Source: Pseudomonas anuradhapurensis
GTDB taxonomy: Bacteria; Pseudomonadota; Gammaproteobacteria; Pseudomonadales; Pseudomonadaceae
Length of the DNA: 64,000 nucleotides
Direction of reading: 5' to 3'
Assembly (NCBI RefSeq): GCF_014269225.2
Contig: NZ_CP077097.1
Location: forward strand, 4,785,001-4,849,000
In this document: in pieces, positions 58,910-64,000 of the stretch
How positions within the stretch are numbered: position 1 is the first letter of the stretch
Layout: the number at the start of each line of letters is the position of its first letter
Notes under the pieces: generated by a model
The model's input: only the letters and a program-made list of their open reading frames with translations
Databases searched by the model: none
Told to the model about the DNA's origin: nothing
Program-made: the position numbers and the translations under genes

Positions 58910-60225
58910 AGAACGCTTTCGAAACCTTGGTCGCGGCGCTGAACAAAGCCTTGCAGACGGGCGAGCAGTTCACCCTCGGCTACAGTGCCGAGCAGTCGCA
59001 GTTCGTACGCTTCAATCACGCCAAGGTGCGCCAGGCCGGCGAAGTGAGCCAGGCCAGTGCGCAACTGCGCCTGATCCGCGAGGGCCGTCAGGCGGAGCAA
59101 CAGGTGACCTTGAGTGGTGACCCGCTACTCGATAGCCAGCGCCTGGACACTGCCCTTGAACAACTGCGCCAGACCTTGCCGCTGTTGGCCGTCGACCCAT
59201 ACCTGCGCCTGGACCAAAGCGCCTGGCACAGCCACAGCCAGCAGCAACAGCCGCTGCCCGAACTGCATGAAGTACTGGCCCTGCTCGAGCGCGAAGCCGG
59301 CGACCTGGACTTGGTCGGCATCTATGCCGCCGGCCCCATCTGCCGGGGCTTCGCCAGCTCGTTCGGGGCCTTTGGCTGGCACCAGGCCAACAGCTTCAAC
59401 TTTGACTGGAGCCTGTTCCACGAAAACGCCGAGGCGGTGAAGGCCAACTACGCAGGGCAGCTGTGGCGTGCTGACGACTTCACCACGCGCCTGCGCCAGG
59501 CACGAGAACAACTGGGCTTCCTCGGCCGCCCGGCAGTTACCCTGGAGCCTGGCAGCTACCGCGCCTACCTGGCCCCGGCGGCGATGGACGAGATCGCTGG
59601 CATGTTGTGCTGGGGCGGCTTTTCTGCGCAGGCCCTGGCCACCGGCAACAGCGCCTTGCAGCGCCTCTACAACGGCGATGCGCGGCTGAGCCCGCTGGTG
59701 AGTTTCAGCGAGCAGGTCAGCGGCTCACTGAGCCCGGCGTTCTCCGATGAAGGCTCGCCGCGCCTGGACGTGCCGTTGATCCAGCAAGGCGAGGCACGGC
59801 AGCGGCTGGTCAGCGCACGCAGCTCGGCCGAATTCGAGCTGCTGGCCAATGGCGCCGACAGCTACGAATCGCCATGCGCGCTCAGCCTTGCACCAGGTGG
59901 CTTGCCCAACGAACAGGTGCTTGAGCGGCTCGGCACCGGGCTGTACATCAGCAACCTGTGGTACCTGAACTACTCGGACCTGCCGGCAGCGCGGATGACC
60001 GGGCTGACCCGCTTCGCCACTTTCTGGGTGGAGAACGGGCAGATCCAGGGGCCAGTACGCACCATGCGCTTCGATGACAGCCTGTACAGTCTGCTCGGTA
60101 GCCAACTGGAGGACCTGACCCGCGAGCGCGAGATGATCCTGTCGACCAGCACCTATGGGCAGCGCAGTACCGGGTCGAGTCATTTGCCGGGGGCGCTGGT
60201 CAAAGGCCTGACGCTGACATTGTGA
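58906..60225 (+). CDS. TldE/PmbA-like partner protein
   Basis: 439 residues, TldD-related but without the HExxxH motif, as in TldE/PmbA. Signature stretches: FVRFNHAKVRQAGEVSQASA, RAYLAPAAMDEIAGMLCWGG, and the C-terminal GTGLYISNLWYLNYSDLPAA and MTGLTRFATFWVENGQIQGP. The GTG start at 58906 follows GGAGGAGACGCCTC, a strong site, and overlaps the TldD stop. The non-catalytic subunit completes the active site in the known complex. Its partner is almost certainly the gene just upstream. Confidence 0.85.
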   Translation: MKNAFETLVAALNKALQTGEQFTLGYSAEQSQFVRFNHAKVRQAGEVSQASAQLRLIREGRQAEQQVTLSGDPLLDSQRLDTALEQLRQTLPLLAVDPYLRLDQSAWHSHSQQQQPLPELHEVLALLEREAGDLDLVGIYAAGPICRGFASSFGAFGWHQANSFNFDWSLFHENAEAVKANYAGQLWRADDFTTRLRQAREQLGFLGRPAVTLEPGSYRAYLAPAAMDEIAGMLCWGGFSAQALATGNSALQRLYNGDARLSPLVSFSEQVSGSLSPAFSDEGSPRLDVPLIQQGEARQRLVSARSSAEFELLANGADSYESPCALSLAPGGLPNEQVLERLGTGLYISNLWYLNYSDLPAARMTGLTRFATFWVENGQIQGPVRTMRFDDSLYSLLGSQLEDLTREREMILSTSTYGQRSTGSSHLPGALVKGLTLTL

Positions 60226-60233
60226 CTGGACTT

Positions 60234-60332
60234 GCCGGCCCTTTCGCGGCTAAAGCCGCTCCCACAGGATCTCCACCGCCCTTGAGTGTGGTGATACCCC
60301 TGTGGGAGCGGCTTCAGCCGCGAAGAGGCCGG
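60234..60332. repeat. REP-type inverted repeat, GGCTAAAGCC variant
   Basis: GCCGGCCCTTTCGCGGCTAA / AGCCGCTCCCACAGG and its complement CCTGTGGGAGCGGCTTCAGC / CGCGAAGAGGCCGGC. It shares TGTGGGAGCGG with the other REP copies but has GGCTAAAGCCG where they have GGCGTGCCCG. It starts 8 bases after the TldE-like stop and ends 20 bases before the mdtD start. Confidence 0.9.
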
Positions 60333-60352
60333 CACTGACAAACGAGGAAGTC

Positions 60353-61780
60353 ATGCCCGAACGCACCCCGCTGGACCCCGTTACCGCCCGCTGGATCCCC
60401 TGGGTGGTGGCCATCGCCTTCTTCATGCAGTCCCTGGACGGCACCATCCTCAATACCGCATTGCCGGCCATGGCCCGCTCGCTGGCCGAAGACCCGCTGC
60501 GCATGCAAGGCGTGATCGTCGCCTACATGCTCACCGTGGCCCTGCTGATCCCCGCCTCGGGCTGGATCGCCGACCGCTTCGGTACCAAGCGCATCTTCTT
60601 CAGCGCCATCCTGCTGTTCAGCTTCGGCTCGCTGCTGTGCGCAGCGGCCAACAGCCTCGGCTTCCTGATCTTCGCCCGGGTGGTGCAAGGCCTGGGCGGT
60701 GCGCTGATGCTGCCGGTCGGGCGCCTGGTAGTATTGCGCGCCTACCCACGCACCGAGCTGGTGCGCATCATGAGCTTCATCACCATTCCCGGCCTGCTCG
60801 GCCCGCTGCTGGGCCCGACGGTCGGCGGCTGGCTGGTGGAAATTCTCAGCTGGCACTGGATCTTCCTGCTCAACCTGCCCGTTGGCCTGGTCGGCTGCTA
60901 TGCCGTGTGGAAGTTCATCCCCGACCTGCGCGGCGCCGAACGCACCACCTTCGACGGCCCGGGGTTCCTGCTGTTTGGCGCGGCGATGGTGCTGATTACC
61001 ATCGCCATGGAGGGCCTGGGTGAACTGCACCTGCCACACCTGCGGGTGATGTTGCTGCTGTTCGCCGGCATGGCCTGCCTGGCGGCCTACTGGCTGCGCG
61101 CCGGGCGCGACCCGGAGCCCCTGTTCTCGCCCAGCCTGTTCCGCGTGCGCACCTTTGCCATCGGCATCCTCGGCAACCTGTTCGCCCGCCTGGGCAGTGG
61201 CGCCCTGCCGTTCCTGGTGCCGTTGCTGCTGCAGGTGGCGCTGGGCTACTCGCCGGCCCAGGCCGGCATGAGCATGATTCCGCTGGCTGCGGCGGCCATG
61301 CTCGCCAAGTCCATCGCCAGGCCGCTGATCGAACGCTTTGGCTACCGCATCATTCTTACCGGCAACACCTTGCTGCTGGGCGTGCTGCTGGCCAGCCTCG
61401 GCCTGGTCGATGAGCAAACCCCTTATGCCGTGTTGCTGCTGCAGCTCGGCCTGCTGGGAGCCGTGAACTCCATGCAGTTCACGGCGATGAACACGGTGAC
61501 CCTGATCGACCTTGACGACGCCAGCGCCAGCAGCGGCAACAGCCTGCTGTCGGTGGTGGCGCAGCTGGCCTTGAGCCTGGGCGTGGCCTGCGCCGGCGCA
61601 TTGCTTGGCGGTTTTACCGCTGCCGGCAGCGCCGAGGGTGTGGAAACCACCCTGGGAGCATTCCAGCTGACCTTCGTGACCATTGGCGTGATGGCCATGC
61701 TCGCGGCGGCGATCTTCCTGCAGCTGGCGCCGACGGACGGAAGGCGTGCCCGTCGTCCGGAACAACACATGGAGTCGTAG
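60353..61780 (+). CDS. mdtD: MFS multidrug transporter, MdtD-like (DHA2)
   Basis: 475 residues and about 14 hydrophobic helices. The sequence is close to E. coli MdtD throughout: FFMQSLDGTILNTALPAMAR at the start, VALLIPASGWIADRFGTKRI, ARVVQGLGGALMLPVGRLVV, LGPLLGPTVGGWLVE, and SGNSLLSVVAQLALSLGVAC near the end. Probably a proton-driven drug exporter. The start at 60353 is preceded by GAGGAAGTC. A REP element separates it from the TldE-like gene, so it may have its own promoter, or read-through may reach it. The 3' end reaches into the leader of dbpA. Confidence 0.88.
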   Translation: MPERTPLDPVTARWIPWVVAIAFFMQSLDGTILNTALPAMARSLAEDPLRMQGVIVAYMLTVALLIPASGWIADRFGTKRIFFSAILLFSFGSLLCAAANSLGFLIFARVVQGLGGALMLPVGRLVVLRAYPRTELVRIMSFITIPGLLGPLLGPTVGGWLVEILSWHWIFLLNLPVGLVGCYAVWKFIPDLRGAERTTFDGPGFLLFGAAMVLITIAMEGLGELHLPHLRVMLLLFAGMACLAAYWLRAGRDPEPLFSPSLFRVRTFAIGILGNLFARLGSGALPFLVPLLLQVALGYSPAQAGMSMIPLAAAAMLAKSIARPLIERFGYRIILTGNTLLLGVLLASLGLVDEQTPYAVLLLQLGLLGAVNSMQFTAMNTVTLIDLDDASASSGNSLLSVVAQLALSLGVACAGALLGGFTAAGSAEGVETTLGAFQLTFVTIGVMAMLAAAIFLQLAPTDGRRARRPEQHMES

Positions 61781-61844
61781 GGCGAATGGCCACGAGGCTG
61801 GTAGACTATGCGGCATTTTTCGCTTCGCAACGCAGGCCCGCCTC

Positions 61845-63230
61845 GTGACCACCGACTCCACCGCCTTTGCCTCCCTGCCGCTGTCCGCCGCCATGCTGGC
61901 CAACCTGGACGCCCTCGGCTATGCCTCGATGACGCCGATCCAGGCCGAGAGCCTGCCGGTCATCCTCAAGGGCCAGGACCTGATCGCCCAGGCCAAGACC
62001 GGCAGCGGCAAGACCGCCGCCTTCGGCATCGGCCTGCTCAACCCGATCAACCCGCGCTACTTTGGTTGCCAGGCGCTGGTGCTGTGCCCCACCCGCGAGC
62101 TTGCCGACCAGGTGGCCAAGGAGCTGCGCCGCCTGGCCCGCGCCGAGGACAACATCAAGATCCTGACCCTGTGCGGCGGCGTTTCGCTGGGCCCGCAGAT
62201 CGCTTCGCTGGAGCATGGCGCGCACATCATCGTCGGCACTCCGGGGCGCATCCAGCAGCACCTGGACAAGGGCACCCTGGTGCTCGACGGCCTGAACACC
62301 CTGGTGCTGGATGAAGCCGACCGCATGCTCGACATGGGCTTCTTCGACGCCATCGCCAGCATCATCGGCAAGACCCCGTCGCGCCGCCAGACCTTGCTGT
62401 TCTCGGCCACCTACCCGGCCGGTATCAAGCAACTGGCCGCCGACTTCATGCGCAACCCGCAACAGGTAAAGGTCGAGAGCCTGCATACTGACAACCAGAT
62501 CGAGCAGCGTTTCATCGAAATCGACCCGCAACAGCGCCTGGAGGCCGTCACCCGTGTGCTCGGCCACTACCGTCCGCAGTCCTGCGTGGCGTTCTGCTTC
62601 ACCAAGCAGCAGTGCGAGGACGTGGTCGCCCACCTGACCGCCAAGGGCATCGTTGCCCAGGCCCTGCACGGCGACCTGGAGCAGCGCGACCGCGACCAGG
62701 TGCTGACCATGTTCGCCAACCGCAGCAGTTCGGTGCTGGTGGCCACCGACGTGGCTGCACGCGGCCTGGACATCGACGGCCTGGACATGGTCATCAACGT
62801 CGAGCTGGCGCGTGATGCGGAAATCCATGTGCACCGTGTGGGCCGTACTGGCCGTGCGGGCGAAAAAGGTATTGCGGTCAGCCTGGTGGCACCTGCCGAG
62901 GGCCACCGCGCCCAGGCCATCGAAGCGCTGCAGAAAAGCCCGCTGCGCTGGGACCAGCTGGACAGCCTGAAGAGCAAGGGCGGCGAGCCGCTGCTGCCGC
63001 TGATGAGCACCCTGTGCATCGCCGCCGGGCGCAAGGACAAGCTGCGCCCGGGCGACATCCTTGGCGCGCTGACCGGGGATGCCGGGATCCCGGGCAAGCA
63101 GGTGGGCAAGATTGCGATCTTCGACTTCCAGGCGTTCGTGGCCGTGGAGCGACCGCTGGCCAAGCAGGCGATGCAGCGTTTGAACAGCGGCAAGATCAAG
63201 GGGCGCTCGCTGAAAGTCCGCATTATCTAA
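61845..63230 (+). CDS. dbpA: ATP-dependent RNA helicase DbpA
   Basis: 461 residues. DEAD-box motifs: Q motif MTPIQAESLPVILKGQD, Walker A AKTGSGKTAAFG, PTRELADQVAKEL, GTPGR, DEADRMLDMGF, SAT (LFSATYPAG), then HRVGRTGRAGEKG. A C-terminal DbpA RNA-recognition domain follows (about 390-461, RKDKLRPGDILGALTGDAG). It acts in 50S assembly by binding hairpin 92 of 23S rRNA. The GTG start at 61845 (TTDSTAFASLPL) matches Pseudomonas DbpA; its ribosome binding site is weak. Confidence 0.95.
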   Translation: MTTDSTAFASLPLSAAMLANLDALGYASMTPIQAESLPVILKGQDLIAQAKTGSGKTAAFGIGLLNPINPRYFGCQALVLCPTRELADQVAKELRRLARAEDNIKILTLCGGVSLGPQIASLEHGAHIIVGTPGRIQQHLDKGTLVLDGLNTLVLDEADRMLDMGFFDAIASIIGKTPSRRQTLLFSATYPAGIKQLAADFMRNPQQVKVESLHTDNQIEQRFIEIDPQQRLEAVTRVLGHYRPQSCVAFCFTKQQCEDVVAHLTAKGIVAQALHGDLEQRDRDQVLTMFANRSSSVLVATDVAARGLDIDGLDMVINVELARDAEIHVHRVGRTGRAGEKGIAVSLVAPAEGHRAQAIEALQKSPLRWDQLDSLKSKGGEPLLPLMSTLCIAAGRKDKLRPGDILGALTGDAGIPGKQVGKIAIFDFQAFVAVERPLAKQAMQRLNSGKIKGRSLKVRII

Positions 63231-63246
63231 AGCCAGGCAAGGTCCG

Positions 63247-63320
63247 TGTGGGAGCGGGTTTACCCGCGAATGCGATGGTGGCCCCACTGCCGCCTTCGCG
63301 GGTGAACCCGCTCCCACAGG
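63247..63320. repeat. REP-type inverted repeat (GTGGGAGCGGG family)
   Basis: TGTGGGAGCGGGTTTACCCG and its complement CGGGTGAACCCGCTCCCACA around 30 bases. It starts 16 bases after the dbpA stop and ends 32 bases before the next gene's GTG. Confidence 0.9.
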
Positions 63321-63352
63321 GTTCTGTGTTTCTTTCTCATAAGGTTTACACC

Positions 63353-64000
63353 GTGTACTCCACCGACGTGATCATCCTCGGCGCCGGCGCCGCCGGCCTG
63401 ATGTGCGCCCAGCTCAGCGCCCGCCGCGGCCGCCGGGTGCTGGTACTCGACCACGCCAACAAACCGGGCAAGAAGATCCTCATGTCCGGTGGCGGGCGCT
63501 GCAACTTCACCAACCTGTACACCGAACCCGGCAACTTCCTCTCGCACAACCCGCACTTCTGCAAGTCGGCGCTGGCCCGCTACACCCAGTGGGACTTCAT
63601 CGAACTGGTGTGCAAGCACGGCGTGCCCTACCACGAGAAGAAGCTCGGCCAGCTGTTCTGCGACAACAAGGCCAGCGACATCCTCGACATGCTGCTGGCC
63701 GAATGCGACGAGGCCGGTGCCGAGATCCGCATGCACACCAGCATCGAACAGATCGAGAAGACCGAAGGCGGCTACCTGCTGCAGACCAGCAGCGGCCAGT
63801 TCGCCTGCCAGTCGCTGGTGATCGCCACCGGCGGCCTGTCGATCCCGACCCTGGGTGCCACCGGCTTCGGCTACCAGGTGGCGCGCCAATTCGGCCATAC
63901 CCTGCTGCCGACCCGCGCCGGCCTGGTGCCATTCACCATCACCGAGCCCCAACTCAAGGCACTGTGCAGCGAGCTGTCCGGCACCTCGCTGGATTGCACC
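63353..64000 (+). CDS. FAD/NAD(P)-binding oxidoreductase, YhiN/HI0933 family (3' end missing)
   Basis: 216 residues visible before the window ends. The GTG at 63353 (VYSTDVIILGAGAAGLMCAQ) lies 9 bases after AAGG. The Rossmann motif GAGAAGLMCAQLSARRGRRV is followed by the family hallmark KPGKKILMSGGGRCNFTNLY and, later, ATGGLSIPTLGATGFGYQVA. These are conserved in the HI0933/YhiN flavoproteins, whose activity is not known. The gene continues past base 64000. Confidence 0.9.
   Translation, partial: MYSTDVIILGAGAAGLMCAQLSARRGRRVLVLDHANKPGKKILMSGGGRCNFTNLYTEPGNFLSHNPHFCKSALARYTQWDFIELVCKHGVPYHEKKLGQLFCDNKASDILDMLLAECDEAGAEIRMHTSIEQIEKTEGGYLLQTSSGQFACQSLVIATGGLSIPTLGATGFGYQVARQFGHTLLPTRAGLVPFTITEPQLKALCSELSGTSLDCT

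Overview
The window is a gene-dense, GC-rich bacterial chromosome segment. Its gene content, gene order and interspersed repeats point to a fluorescent Pseudomonas of the P. putida group. The P. aeruginosa-like order orn/rsgA/motAB/rhdA/psd/serB and parC..parE..cpdA-nudF, the thiC/tolC pair, the hldE-msbA-waaL outer-core LPS cluster and the divergent putP/putA pair support this. So do eleven intergenic inverted repeats of two types, with arms starting GTGGGAGCGGG or TGTAGGAGCGGCC. I see no prophage, insertion sequence, CRISPR array, rRNA or tRNA; this is essentially core chromosome.

Layout. 1-2.1 kb: 5' end of tsaE, nnrD (NAD(P)HX repair) and divergent queG (queuosine). 2.2-6.8 kb: a TRIC-type membrane protein, orn, rsgA, and the flagellar stator genes motA-motB behind a clear sigma-28 (FliA) promoter. 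6.8-13.2 kb: an HDOD-domain protein, rhdA, psd, serB and a YtjB/AhpA-family membrane protein divergent from serB. 13.2-22.6 kb: a minus-strand block reading nudF, DUF1249, cpdA, YqiA-like esterase, parE, a phytase-like secreted protein, a membrane-anchored aspartic protease, parC and a PqiC-like lipoprotein. 22.7-28.7 kb: a DUF3298/RsiV-type lipoprotein, the thiamine locus (TPP riboswitch, thiC, cytX) and divergent tolC. 28.8-34.8 kb: waaA, a LysR regulator divergent from an EmrE-like SMR pump with a good LysR box, then an operon of FAD oxidoreductase, aldo/keto reductase and a Nudix-like protein.

34.9-48.3 kb: the LPS region. hldE, msbA and waaL are followed by a divergent kinase-like gene and a seven-gene minus-strand run (three glycosyltransferases, a DnpA-type de-N-acetylase, Mig-14, a WapH-type glycosyltransferase and a carbamoyltransferase) that matches the P. 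aeruginosa core-oligosaccharide locus. 48.5-64 kb: rlmJ, proline catabolism (putP/putA around a control region with seven GTTGCA boxes), an acyl-CoA dehydrogenase, a TldD/TldE-like pair, mdtD, dbpA and the start of a YhiN-like flavoprotein.

The features most worth a second look are the kinase-like protein whose catalytic Asp is replaced by Ser, a YtjB-family protein with a cyclase-shaped C-terminal domain, a Nudix-like protein with a lengthened Nudix box, and the strict placement of all eleven paired repeats just after stop codons.
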